DNA of 55,098 nucleotides. Origin: a virus. Under the pieces are notes generated by a model. It saw only the letters and a list, made by a program, of their open reading frames with translations. It had not been told where the DNA came from and ran no database searches. The stretch lies in the IMG/VR virus record IMGVR_UViG_3300013119_000328, positions 1-55,098 of that record; one strand, 5' to 3'. Shown piece after piece: positions 6,822 through 14,952 of the stretch (positions are counted from its first letter, which is position 1; the number at the start of each line of letters is the position of its first letter). The translations under genes and the position numbers were made by a program.

Positions 6822-8092
6822 CTTCCTGCTTCTAAGGTGGCTCGCTCTTCTTCTGATACTCGCTCTAATTCTAGCGGCTGGAAGACCACAACTGCGTCAA
6901 AATAACGACCCTTGACAAACATCCCTAGGTTGTAGGACTTGATCTTCTCGTAGAGTTTCTGAAGTCCGCCAGAAGGACCCTTGATGGAGAATCCGTCGAC
7001 TGGGTCGCGGAACTGATCCTTGAGGTCGTCAGGATCCACAAGCGGATCGTAGATCTCATCGAGAGGGACCGAAACGCGATAGAGAGAATAGCCCGCACGG
7101 AAGAGGTGCTCCCTTTGGGTCGGATCCACATAGAAGAAGGTTCGTGGGGTCGTGACGCTCTCCATCTCTCGCCGAGAGTGCGTCTGTGACTTAAACTTGG
7201 GGTCTGTGGTGAATCGCTCGCCGAGTGACTCGTCGGCGTAGTGATAAAGAGTGATCTGGTTGCCTTGGGCGTAATCCTTGAGATAGTGGCGAGCTTCTGA
7301 TAAAATGGCGACCATCTCACGGAGTTCACGGAATTTAGTGCGACCGACGTTTAGGTGGTGCCAGTGACTCTTCGGAGGGACGCTGTCGTATAGGGCTGCC
7401 CTGGAATGCTCGCGAATCTCGGAAAGTAGCCCATTTACAGATGGGTTACATAGCTCATTTAGCCCCGCAAGATGATCCCCTTGGGCGAAGTCCTTCACTT
7501 GTGCTTCTTCTAGCTCATAGCCGTCATCAAAGAAAGGAATAAGGAACTTGCGACCAGCAGACTGACGCTCCTGAGAGTAGTTGGGACTCTCTGGGTCAAC
7601 TTCGTCGCCGAACAAAACTGCTGTGCGCTTGTTCGTCGTCTCTCCGCTGAATCTCGCTAAGGTGTCGTCTGTTGCTGGTGAGGTCTCCTTGATGTGCTCA
7701 ATGTACTCGAACTCATAGCTGTTGTCGGACTGCTTGGTTCCCCACACGACTGACTCCTGACGGAACATGCCAGCAAAACGAATCAACTCATCTCGGGAAA
7801 TGTTCGGGACCATGAAAGATCGCTCAAGGTCGCCGAAGCGACCACGAATACGAATAGGACCATAGCCACGAGAGCGCAGACCCGCCATCAACTGCTTGTT
7901 GCTGGCTACATTCTCCTTCTTGGGGAGTTCGGCGGCATACTCGCCACCCTCCGGCTTTGGGTTCCAGGCGGTGATGAAGCCGACCGAACTCACAGAGCCC
8001 ACGTTCCCCTGAAGGATGTTCTTGATCCTGTTGAAACCCGATTCGGTCAACCGGAACTCTCGCCACTTCTGAAATGTGTCTTTGATCGTCAT
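6818..8092 (-). CDS. Two-domain protein: DUF3293-like plus phage domain of unknown function
   Basis: A 424-aa protein. Residues 35-130 (GFITAWNPKP, then NKQLMAGLRSRGYG, then FAGMFRQESVVWG) look like a DUF3293 domain. The second half has ITLYHYADESLGERF, an MESVTTPRTFFYVDP segment and YSLYRVSVPLDEIYDP, a pattern I associate with phage virion-linked hypothetical proteins; I cannot give it a function. The start at ATG 8092 is preceded by GGGAG. A CTATTTAG late-type signal lies 37 nt upstream, hinting at late expression. Confidence 0.75.
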   Translation of the reverse strand: MTIKDTFQKWREFRLTESGFNRIKNILQGNVGSVSSVGFITAWNPKPEGGEYAAELPKKENVASNKQLMAGLRSRGYGPIRIRGRFGDLERSFMVPNISRDELIRFAGMFRQESVVWGTKQSDNSYEFEYIEHIKETSPATDDTLARFSGETTNKRTAVLFGDEVDPESPNYSQERQSAGRKFLIPFFDDGYELEEAQVKDFAQGDHLAGLNELCNPSVNGLLSEIREHSRAALYDSVPPKSHWHHLNVGRTKFRELREMVAILSEARHYLKDYAQGNQITLYHYADESLGERFTTDPKFKSQTHSRREMESVTTPRTFFYVDPTQREHLFRAGYSLYRVSVPLDEIYDPLVDPDDLKDQFRDPVDGFSIKGPSGGLQKLYEKIKSYNLGMFVKGRYFDAVVVFQPLELERVSEEERATLEAGR

Positions 8093-8128
8093 CGCTATAC
8101 TTCTCCCTTTGTCGTCAAGATGTCTCCC

Positions 8129-8136
8129 CTAAATAG
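8129..8136 (-). promoter_or_regulatory. Candidate late-promoter element CTATTTAG
   Basis: CTATTTAG on the minus strand, 37 nt before the gene starting at 8092. The same octamer precedes the sheath, neck and scaffold genes. An element GGCGGTTT, similar to the AGTCGTTT seen before sheath and scaffold, lies 14 nt further upstream. Confidence 0.4.
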
Positions 8137-8138
8137 GA

Positions 8139-8405
8139 TCATCTTGCAACAAACCGCCCCAAGTATGCAACCTTCTCCAACCTCTTGATTTCGATCGGAT
8201 GGAGTTCGTTGGCTCGATAGGTGTGCTTTTTGTAGTCCTTCTTGGTCATATCCTCTCTGTGGGCTACTCTGCTCTCATAAACTCCATCATCAAACCAAGT
8301 CACTTTGAACTCTGCCCACCCATCGATGATCTCCTTCGAGGTGATCCTTCCGAATCGTAAAAGTCCATTGTAAGAATTCCAAACGCTACTTCCGATGTCT
8401 AACAC
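8139..8405 (-). CDS. Small protein, unknown
   Basis: An 88-aa protein (LDIGSSVWNSYNGLLRFGR..., then EFKVTWFDDGVYESRV) with the look of a short beta-barrel domain in which a G-R-I strand is followed by VTWFDDG. I chose GTG 8405 because AAAGGAG lies 8 nt upstream. A longer frame from ATG 8492 would include the promoter at 8431-8458 and a copy of the dispersed motif. Function unknown. Confidence 0.6.
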   Translation of the reverse strand: MLDIGSSVWNSYNGLLRFGRITSKEIIDGWAEFKVTWFDDGVYESRVAHREDMTKKDYKKHTYRANELHPIEIKRLEKVAYLGRFVAR

Positions 8406-8430
8406 ATTCTCTTCTCCTTTTCGTAACATC

Positions 8431-8458
8431 ATTATCTCACAAATTTGGCTTTTGTTAA
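8431..8458 (-). promoter_or_regulatory. Promoter for the gene at 8139-8405
   Basis: TTAACA (8458-8453), 16-nt spacer, GATAAT (8436-8431) on the minus strand, 26 nt before the GTG start. TCGGGCAACAAGAAAAAG precedes the -35 box directly. Confidence 0.65.
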
Positions 8459-8461
8459 GTC

Positions 8462-8480
8462 TTTTTCTTGTTGCCCGATT
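8462..8480 (-). repeat. Copy of dispersed motif CGGGCAACAAAAAGAAA
   Basis: One of the clearest copies of a short motif (consensus about TCGGGCAACAAaAagAAA on the minus strand) found some 35-40 times, always in this orientation. Good copies also lie near 1442, 1561, 5657, 6575, 11374, 14118, 15408, 17091, 17786, 18712, 19546, 20341, 22175, 23012, 26450, 28874, 29488, 30042, 33968, 35057, 36524, 40154, 40190, 41858, 42808, 44185, 44924, 46182, 47985, 49547, 50882, 52336, 53858, 54472 and 54710. Many fall at gene ends or just upstream of promoters; others are inside coding sequence. Confidence 0.6.
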
Positions 8481-9162
8481 AAGTGATCTCACAACCGCCT
8501 GCTCCGCACGCTAGTGCTTCGGCTTGGACTGTGTTGTCTTCCATTTCGACGATGGCTTTGATGTCTACGCTGGTTAGGGTCTCCATCAAGGTGTCGTAGG
8601 TCTCCTTAGAGCAGTCGGTAAAGGGAGCCTGTTGGTAGGTGCCGCCGTCGAAGGGGAGGAGGGATAGACCTGTGTAGAACTCTCGGTTCTTCCACATCCA
8701 CTCTGCGAGGTCTTCCCACTCATTCTCACGCACACTTACGGTTGCTGAGACGTTGTTCTTGTTGGAACCCTTAGTGTGGCCTGGGAAGACCCAATCTTTG
8801 CTGACTTTCTTCACTCTCTCAAGGAAGCGGTAGGCGGATTCGCCTCGGGTGATGGCTCCCCCTGGGGCTCTCTGGGGGACCGAGATGACCGCCGTGTCAT
8901 GGGGGCGGAAATATTCATCTTCCACTAACTCAGGGTGGTAGGCGGCGAGATGCTGGTAGATCGCTTCGTTCTTGCCGACACGAATGCGACGGATGTAGTA
9001 CGGGGCGTGCCAAGCGTGGATGCCGGACGAGGTTCCCATAACGAGACTGGTCGTGTTGTGTACCACACAACCATTCCCCAGTTGATATGTGTGTGTTCCG
9101 TCAACTTCGAGATCGAGGGTCATTTGTTTCGCCTCACTCTTCTTGATGCTCTTAATTCTCAT
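8479..9162 (-). CDS. nrdJ: Class II ribonucleotide reductase, C-terminal part with C-intein
   Basis: The last 191 residues of an adenosylcobalamin-dependent ribonucleotide reductase, preceded by a 36-aa C-intein. The extein starts TTSLVMGTSSGIHAWHAPYY, the conserved block that follows VKPSG in this family. It ends with a redox Cys pair (ACGAGGCEIT) that in the family passes electrons from thioredoxin to the active site. ATG 9162 has AAAGGAG upstream. The partner is the gene at 9300-11339. The stop codon is followed at once by the CGGGCAACAAG motif. Confidence 0.94.
   Translation of the reverse strand: MRIKSIKKSEAKQMTLDLEVDGTHTYQLGNGCVVHNTTSLVMGTSSGIHAWHAPYYIRRIRVGKNEAIYQHLAAYHPELVEDEYFRPHDTAVISVPQRAPGGAITRGESAYRFLERVKKVSKDWVFPGHTKGSNKNNVSATVSVRENEWEDLAEWMWKNREFYTGLSLLPFDGGTYQQAPFTDCSKETYDTLMETLTSVDIKAIVEMEDNTVQAEALACGAGGCEIT
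9055..9162 (-). other. Split NrdJ intein, C-terminal piece (36 aa)
   Basis: Starts MRIKSIKKSEAKQM and ends THTYQLGNGCVVHN, matching blocks F (LDLEVDGTHTYQL) and G (VVHN). The terminal His-Asn is canonical, and the +1 extein residue is Thr. Confidence 0.93.
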
Positions 9163-9307
9163 TTTCGATTCTCCTTTTTAATTCCAATAACACTTTCTGC
9201 TTGTCCTCTTTGTAGTCTGCCTCTGGCACCCTTATCACTGTGTATCCTCTTTCCAACCAGAGAATATCCTTTTTGGCGAGCCAAAAGATAATCCTCTGCC
9301 TAATAAC
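9152..9307 (-). pseudogene. Remnant of an endonuclease gene between nrdJ halves
   Basis: A 51-codon open frame without a usual start codon overlaps the last codons of the N-half and runs to TAA 9154-9152 inside the C-half gene. It encodes KKDILWLERGYTVIRVPEAD and then YKEDKQKVLLELKRRIENEN. The GYxVIRVxEAD pattern followed by a charged helix resembles the C-terminal end of Vsr/EDxHD-type nucleases. I read it as the tail of a deleted homing endonuclease gene. The family match is from memory of the pattern, not a search. Confidence 0.55.
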
Positions 9308-11339
9308 TTAGGATATCATCGTCGAGGTCTAAATCCGCAGCTTTGACCCAGCCCCGATTCGTAGTCAAAAAGCGATGCTCCTTCGTTGCGGAAACAGTCG
9401 TGCCGTCGTCTAGCTCAATCTCATATGTGTCTGCTAACCCATTGACGAACAACTTGGTGATAAGCTCCTTCTCGTTTTTCTCGTTGTAAACGTATATCTT
9501 CTCATTCGCCGGCAAAAACTCTCCCGCCGACCGCTTGATGATAGACTCCGTGTACCCATTGGCATCAAAGATTGTTGATAGCTTGATGTTTCCGAGGTTG
9601 GTGCGAATTTCTGTGTCTGCGGATAGACAACCCGATGGCTTCACCGTAGTTAGGCGAGCGGCTGGGTTGGTGTTTAGCAACTCTGCTACTCGGGCGTTTT
9701 CAGCTTTGGCGACTTCTGCGGCTTTGGCGAGATCGATGTCCTCGCTCAGGACTGCTCCTGAGGCGATGCCCGTCATAGATACACCAACGAGGGCGTCCTT
9801 CTCTGTGTTTCGTTGCCACTTCGCTCGTAGGTAGTGGAAGTCGGTGTAGGATGCTTGAAGTGTGCCGATGAGGGTGGCTGCGGTGACTCTGGCTTCTAAG
9901 TCGGCTTGGTCTTCGATGTCTGAAACGTTGACTTCTACGAGATTGCAGAACTGCATTGAACGCAGGGCTATTTCTCCGCACGGGTTTGTCCCTAGCTCCT
10001 TATCGTTGCTCAGGACGATACCAGGTTCGCCAGCCCTGCTCATTTCGGTTCGCTTGAGAAGATTAAGGAAGAAGTCCTTTTCTATTTTGTGCCGCAAGAC
10101 CACTACTGAGTTGTTAGCACGACCTCGCTGGGGATTCGTCTCCCACCAGTTGCCGGCTTTGGCGGCGAGCATCTCCTCGTCGTCTGCATCAAAAAGGGCA
10201 ATCATAGCAGAGTTGTGAGATACAGACTCCAACCCCGTGGACGGATTCTTTGCCGTAAAGCAATGAACCTCATCAACCTCAATGTCATAAGTCTCCTCTG
10301 AACCGAAGTCTTCTACGTGCAAAATATCAACGAAATCGTACTTCTCTTTTGCAAAAGAATATCGGGTCGGGTCCTTAGAAATGTCGCTGGCGGTGGTCCA
10401 GATAATCTTCTCAGACTTCTTGTCCAACACCAGCCACCGATGGTTGGGTGTCGAAAGGTGATATCCCTCGGCAGTGGTAAGTTTTACGATATCCTGTTCG
10501 CCCTGCTCGAAGTTGTTCTTTACCTCATAATATCTCTCATTGTAATATACCGAGTCTCCTCTCGACATCTCTGATATCTCCTTGTATTGGTCCGGACCAA
10601 CACAGACTAAATAGTTGCTCGGCAGACATCTCCTAATTCCGCCAGCCAAAACTGCATCCGCAATGTGACACATAATATCATGGACCTCGATGGTCGTTAG
10701 TTTGGAACCGACGGGCTTGGACTCAAAAATGCCCTCGATCTTAACAAGGCACTCTCGGAGAGGTTGAGGTCCGGGCGCTTTGCCGCCAGAGGTGACCAAA
10801 AGGGCACCCTTCTCACGGATGTCGCTGTAATCGAATCGGATCTTGGAGCCACCAACATAGTACTGACGGACAAGGGCTTTGACCGAATCTGCCCAACCCT
10901 CGATACTGTCGCCGATGAGGAAACGGCGTGTGCGGTCGCTGTTCGGCTTTACGATCTCGGGCAGTTGTTCGGCGTGGTGGCTCTGGACGCTGTAACCCAC
11001 TCCGCAACCAGACAACAGGAGGAACATCGTCTCGTTGAAGGCTCGATAGTCGTCGATAGCGAGGAAGGCGCAGTTGAATAGGCGAGTTGGATTCACCTCG
11101 ATGGCTTTGCCTGCGAACTGCATCGAACGCATCGATGGGAGAACCTTCTTCGCTGATACGAGTTTGTAGGTGCTATTGATCTCATCTTTGAGTTCGGGGA
11201 ACTTCTTGATATGCATCGCCTTGTTGCGGGTGACCATCTCACCGAAGGTCTCCCTGCGATTCTTCTTGGGGAGATATTTTGCGTACTTCATGTATGTGGT
11301 GATGTCGGACAAAATGTCAACAGATAGATCTTTGCTCAT
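9300..11339 (-). CDS. nrdJ: Class II ribonucleotide reductase, N-terminal part with mini-intein and N-intein
   Basis: Reduces ribonucleotides to deoxyribonucleotides for phage DNA synthesis. The 679-aa precursor has RNR blocks RLFNCAFLAIDDYRAF (residues 87-102), a glycine-rich GCGVGYS, GRANNSV (406-412) and the active-site NPCGE (452-456). A contiguous mini-intein occupies residues 238-376 and an N-intein the last 109 residues. After cis- and trans-splicing the mature enzyme would be about 622 aa, fitting monomeric NrdJ-type enzymes. ATG 11339 follows AAAAAGGAG and lies just after the helicase stop, so it is in one operon with the helicase. Confidence 0.95.
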   Translation of the reverse strand: MSKDLSVDILSDITTYMKYAKYLPKKNRRETFGEMVTRNKAMHIKKFPELKDEINSTYKLVSAKKVLPSMRSMQFAGKAIEVNPTRLFNCAFLAIDDYRAFNETMFLLLSGCGVGYSVQSHHAEQLPEIVKPNSDRTRRFLIGDSIEGWADSVKALVRQYYVGGSKIRFDYSDIREKGALLVTSGGKAPGPQPLRECLVKIEGIFESKPVGSKLTTIEVHDIMCHIADAVLAGGIRRCLPSNYLVCVGPDQYKEISEMSRGDSVYYNERYYEVKNNFEQGEQDIVKLTTAEGYHLSTPNHRWLVLDKKSEKIIWTTASDISKDPTRYSFAKEKYDFVDILHVEDFGSEETYDIEVDEVHCFTAKNPSTGLESVSHNSAMIALFDADDEEMLAAKAGNWWETNPQRGRANNSVVVLRHKIEKDFFLNLLKRTEMSRAGEPGIVLSNDKELGTNPCGEIALRSMQFCNLVEVNVSDIEDQADLEARVTAATLIGTLQASYTDFHYLRAKWQRNTEKDALVGVSMTGIASGAVLSEDIDLAKAAEVAKAENARVAELLNTNPAARLTTVKPSGCLSADTEIRTNLGNIKLSTIFDANGYTESIIKRSAGEFLPANEKIYVYNEKNEKELITKLFVNGLADTYEIELDDGTTVSATKEHRFLTTNRGWVKAADLDLDDDILSY
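9303..9629 (-). other. Split NrdJ intein, N-terminal piece (109 aa)
   Basis: Starts CLSADTEIRT directly after the conserved TTVKPSG of the reductase. Block B is VSATKEHRFL (TxxH). It ends DLDDDILSY and a stop, so no endonuclease domain remains. The partner is the 36-aa piece at 9055-9162. Confidence 0.93.
10212..10628 (-). other. Contiguous mini-intein in NrdJ (139 aa)
   Basis: Inserted between GGIRR and SAMIALF of the reductase. Starts CLPSNYLVCVGPDQY, block B is LSTPNHRWL, block F is ETYDIEVDEVHCFTAKN and it ends ESVSHN followed by Ser. At 139 aa it has no room for an endonuclease domain. This is a second intein in the same protein, at a different site from the split one. Confidence 0.93.
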
Positions 11340-11340
11340 G

Positions 11341-13992
11341 CTATTGGTTCTCCTTTTTGTTGTGTTTTTCTGTTGCCGCAGAGTTGGCGGCGTGGGCGGC
11401 CTGCTCTTTGGCTAGGTTCTCTTTTTGGCGTTTGAGGTCCCTGATGAATTTCTTCTTCTCCCAAGCAGGCAGAGCGTCTAGCTCCTCCTTGGTTTGGGGT
11501 CCGTTGGCTAGGAGATCACTGAGAGAGCGGTGCTCCGGGGCTTTGCTCTTCTTTCTGCGTCTGTTGCCTGGGACTGACTCATCATTATAGGTCTTGTACT
11601 TCTTCTTGAGCCAGTCCTGTTGCTCTTGTTTCGTCTTGGCGACGACAGAGTCAATCCCGCCCGCTTCGCTGTCGGGGTGGTGGACCTCAAGTCTGACTCG
11701 ACTGGTGTCGATCGTCATCGGATAGACGATGCCGTCTGGTCCGTTGCGGTTCTTGGCTACGAACATACGACCCTTATCTTGTGCCTTGTCTTCGACGGTC
11801 CGACTGATGGAGCAGATGAGATCAGCGACGAAGCACTTGTTGAACGCTTCGCTGATGCTCTCCATCGTGATGACTTCGGCGTTTAGCCCGCTGCGATTTG
11901 TTTGAGAACAAGACCAACAGACCGCCTCATATTTCTGCGCAATGCCTCGCATCTCCTCGTAAATATCACCTAGATTGTGTCGCAACTCAGTCTTGTATCC
12001 GCCTTGTTGGCGAGGGCGCAACAAATCCCCATAGTCGATGATGATCATATCGGGTTCAATGCCTCGCTGACGTAGGCGATCTAGGTGGTTCTCGATGGTG
12101 CTCGTGGATGCTGACTTGGTGGGATACTCCTTGACGATGAGTTTGCCCGTGACCCCACGAACCTCTTCTTCGATCTTGTCCTTCATCGAATGGAGGTCTT
12201 GGAGCTGGACCTTCGTAAGGCAACTGTCGTAGCGGTTGCCGACAACCGTATCTGCGAGTTCCAACGTATAGTGGACGACCGTCTTTCCCTCCTTAAGTGC
12301 TTGGGTGCCGAGGTGGACCATGGCCATCGATTTGCCAGAGTTGTGCGTGACCGTAAAGTCGCCCATCAAATATAGATGATCTCCCGTCAACTCAAAACCA
12401 TAATAGTAGTCATCAGGTACCTGCTCGACACTAAACCCTGTGCGAAGAACATTCTTCTTCTGTTGTCGTTCAGAGCACTTCTTGCGCTCAATGCGTACCG
12501 GGATTTTGATACAATCCCCCGAAATAGACACACGATAATACTGTCCCTTGGTTCCGTGTTGGTCCGACTTTGTGCACTCGGTCACATATGCCGCCAAGCC
12601 AAGACTCCGAGAGAGGAATGCCACATCGTCCGCAAGTCCTTGTGATTTGGAAACAAAGTCGTATCCATAACCCTTAGAACAACTTCCGTCGGTGTCGATC
12701 AAACCAGCCAATACTGAGAGGCGATCTGCCTCTGGTGCGACCAAGTATCCCGAAGGCACCCGCTTGTTGTCCGACTTCTGCCCATAGATGCCGATTTCTC
12801 TCAGGAATGTTCCTAGTGGGTTTCTAGGTTGCCCCGGCGAAACAAGGGCAAGGTCTATCGTCGAACCTGTTTGTTTCTGATACTCTCGAATTGTCAGTCC
12901 AAAAATGTCTGCTACCCGACAAACCTCTTCTCTCAAAACCTCATCGTCGCTCGTAAAGCGAATATTATAATTAGAGGTGGATCCGTCTCCCAACATCAGT
13001 CCGACGAAATAAGGGTGGGAGACTTTCGACTGAGAGGCGAATGACTTTACACCTGTTCTGTAAAGTTTGTGAATGTGCCTGAATGTCTTACTTTTGGTAA
13101 GATATTCGTCGACAGTTAGATTCACAACCTTTCCGGCAAAGGAAGTCCCATCGGCAGTCCTCACCAAGGACAAGATGTGGCCACCGTTGACAACGAACGA
13201 CTCACCCTTCACAGGGGTGATTCGGTACATCCTGTCCCGACCCCGAGCCAAGGTCTTTACGGCCCTTGGAAGCGAATCCGGACCCATCAATTCATCTCCT
13301 TTTCGGATATCTTCCACCGCTACTCTTTTTCCATCTGACATCATCACTAGCGTGCCTCGCTCATGGCAACCAGTTGGAGCGACGATGATTCCTAATTCCT
13401 TCTTACCTAGTCCGCCACGAGTAATGTCATCAATCTCGTCCCAGCCAGTAGAGATCGGGTCTCTATCGTGAATCGTGTAGCGATCCTCGAAGTCCTCAAT
13501 GAAGTCATGTCCGTAGTTGTTGTCTAGACCAAGCTTCATCGCCTGCTCAATAACCCCCTGGATCTCCTCGAAGGATGAGGTTTGTAGCAACTCTACCGAC
13601 TTGAGAATGGCGTCCTTGAGTTTCTGCTTCTTGCAAAAGTCAAGGGACTTCTCTCGAACGTACTCGCCGTCCTCGGCGTTGACGTCGCCCGTCTTGATCC
13701 GTGCTAAAAAGTCAATCATCTGCTTCTTGATGATGTCGCTTGCTTCGTCCAGCTCTGAGCGGATGATGGACGACACAATCACCTGCGTCGGGTGGACCTC
13801 ATACTTCTTCTTGTAGTCGAAGATGAGTTCAACGAAGGTGCGGATGTAGCGCAACTCCAAATAGTTGACTTCCAGGACCTCGATCATCTGGTTCGCAAAT
13901 GGGCGGTCTTCTAGGATGTTATATGCTAATTTCTCTTGGAACGCTTTACCGAATTTGGCAAATGTGATCTGTTCGTTCTTCTTCTTGGTCAA
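11341..13992 (-). CDS. DnaB-like replicative helicase with LAGLIDADG intein
   Basis: Unwinds DNA at the phage replication fork (RecA-fold, DnaB/T4 gp41 type). The 883-aa precursor has an N-terminal helical domain (1-170), then STGWDEIDDITRGGLGKKEL and a Walker A loop formed by APTG (205-208) and SGKS only after removal of a 343-aa intein. Walker B is PDMIIIDYGD; later motifs include CWSCSQTNR. The mature protein is about 540 aa with a charged C-terminal tail. The start appears to be TTG 13992, preceded by GGAAG; I see no better ATG. The gene is transcribed from the promoter at 14072-14100 and continues into nrdJ. Confidence 0.93.
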   Translation of the reverse strand: MTKKKNEQITFAKFGKAFQEKLAYNILEDRPFANQMIEVLEVNYLELRYIRTFVELIFDYKKKYEVHPTQVIVSSIIRSELDEASDIIKKQMIDFLARIKTGDVNAEDGEYVREKSLDFCKKQKLKDAILKSVELLQTSSFEEIQGVIEQAMKLGLDNNYGHDFIEDFEDRYTIHDRDPISTGWDEIDDITRGGLGKKELGIIVAPTGCHERGTLVMMSDGKRVAVEDIRKGDELMGPDSLPRAVKTLARGRDRMYRITPVKGESFVVNGGHILSLVRTADGTSFAGKVVNLTVDEYLTKSKTFRHIHKLYRTGVKSFASQSKVSHPYFVGLMLGDGSTSNYNIRFTSDDEVLREEVCRVADIFGLTIREYQKQTGSTIDLALVSPGQPRNPLGTFLREIGIYGQKSDNKRVPSGYLVAPEADRLSVLAGLIDTDGSCSKGYGYDFVSKSQGLADDVAFLSRSLGLAAYVTECTKSDQHGTKGQYYRVSISGDCIKIPVRIERKKCSERQQKKNVLRTGFSVEQVPDDYYYGFELTGDHLYLMGDFTVTHNSGKSMAMVHLGTQALKEGKTVVHYTLELADTVVGNRYDSCLTKVQLQDLHSMKDKIEEEVRGVTGKLIVKEYPTKSASTSTIENHLDRLRQRGIEPDMIIIDYGDLLRPRQQGGYKTELRHNLGDIYEEMRGIAQKYEAVCWSCSQTNRSGLNAEVITMESISEAFNKCFVADLICSISRTVEDKAQDKGRMFVAKNRNGPDGIVYPMTIDTSRVRLEVHHPDSEAGGIDSVVAKTKQEQQDWLKKKYKTYNDESVPGNRRRKKSKAPEHRSLSDLLANGPQTKEELDALPAWEKKKFIRDLKRQKENLAKEQAAHAANSAATEKHNKKENQ
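12340..13368 (-). other. Intein with LAGLIDADG endonuclease in the helicase P-loop (343 aa)
   Basis: Starts CHERGTLVMMSDGKRV and ends DFTVTHN before SGKS, cutting Walker A between Gly and Ser. Block B is FVVNGGHILSL. The two endonuclease helices are recognisable as FVGLMLGDGS (about 121-130) and LAGLIDTDGS (about 220-229), both keeping the catalytic Asp. It is the only full-size intein in the window, so it may still home. Confidence 0.95.
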
Positions 13993-14007
13993 TCGTCTTC
14001 CGTTCTT

Positions 14008-14952
14008 TTATGCGTTCTGGAAATGGCTTAGTAAGTAGTCGAGATTGAGAGAACCGATCCCGTCTCTCATAAGCATAACACGGATTTTGGTTTTGTTCAA
14101 CCCTTTATTTTCTTTTATTGCCCGATAAAGTGCGGTGCTTTCTTCGGGTGAGATTTCTGGGTTGTAGAGCTGCATTATACGGTAATTGTCGGAGATGGTC
14201 TCTTGGTTATCGAGGAGATCTTGGTAGATTTTGACCTTGCCTAGGTTCTCCTTGGCGTGGGCTACTAAATCGCTGACTTGGTAGGAATTGTCCTCCCGTA
14301 AAAAGGGAAAACGCTTGATGGCGGTGGCTAGACCGACACGATGGAGACCAGGGAGGTTGTCGGAAGTGTCGCCAGCCATGGCTCGGGCTAGGGCGTAGTT
14401 CTTTGGGTGGATGCCGTCCTTTTCCAAGATAGTCTTTTTAGAGACGATCTGCTTGGCTACTGGACGAATAATAATTGTTTCATCATCACACAACTGGAAG
14501 AAATCCTTGTCGCTTGATAGGATCACTTTTTGCCAACCTGCGAAGTGTGGATGGCTAGTGGTCCAAGAAATCAGGTCGTCAGCCTCTTGGGTGGGAAGGT
14601 AAAGTTGTGTGAGAGGCATCTCTGCGAGATACTCTATGAGGCGAGAGATTTGCTCATCCTTGTTCGCTAACTCTTGGTTGTCGGAGATCTCAAATGCCCT
14701 ATTGAGGCGTTTGGGGATCTTTCGACCGGTTTTATAGTCCTCGTTGATGAGACGACGGCGGGCTGTTCCACCTGTGCCGTCCCAACACACCACGACCTCG
14801 TCCGGGTTGGTCTCTCGTAAATGTTTTTGCAAGGTCTTCATGAAACCATCTACGCCCCCAAAAGGGGCTCCGTTAGAATTTAGGGTTGGATTTACACACC
14901 ACGACCTAACAAACGCCCCGAGGGCATCTACGACTAATACTCGTTTACTCAT
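14008..14952 (-). CDS. 5'-3' exonuclease / RNase H (FEN family)
   Basis: Removes RNA primers and processes 5' flaps during replication. The 314-aa protein has FEN/PIN-like metal sites: VVDALGAFVRSW near the start, VVVCWDGTGGTARR, EADDLISW, ILSSDKDFFQLC and MAGDTSDNLPGL, then a helix-hairpin-helix (RVGLATAIKRFP). T4 RNase H is the nearest role model. ATG 14952 overlaps the preceding stop by one base (TGATG); a longer frame from 15033 would run inside the deaminase gene. Confidence 0.9.
   Translation of the reverse strand: MSKRVLVVDALGAFVRSWCVNPTLNSNGAPFGGVDGFMKTLQKHLRETNPDEVVVCWDGTGGTARRRLINEDYKTGRKIPKRLNRAFEISDNQELANKDEQISRLIEYLAEMPLTQLYLPTQEADDLISWTTSHPHFAGWQKVILSSDKDFFQLCDDETIIIRPVAKQIVSKKTILEKDGIHPKNYALARAMAGDTSDNLPGLHRVGLATAIKRFPFLREDNSYQVSDLVAHAKENLGKVKIYQDLLDNQETISDNYRIMQLYNPEISPEESTALYRAIKENKGLNKTKIRVMLMRDGIGSLNLDYLLSHFQNA
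14072..14100 (-). promoter_or_regulatory. Promoter for the helicase-nrdJ operon
   Basis: TTGAAC (14100-14095), 17-nt spacer, TATGCT (14077-14072) on the minus strand, inside the end of the exonuclease gene and about 80 nt before the helicase start. TCGGGCAATAAAAGAAAATAAA precedes the -35 box. Confidence 0.5.

Noticed and set aside
8405-8492. Upstream extension of the gene at 8139-8405 to ATG 8492
   Set aside because: The extension contains a full promoter and a dispersed-motif copy, and a better-placed ribosome site precedes GTG 8405.
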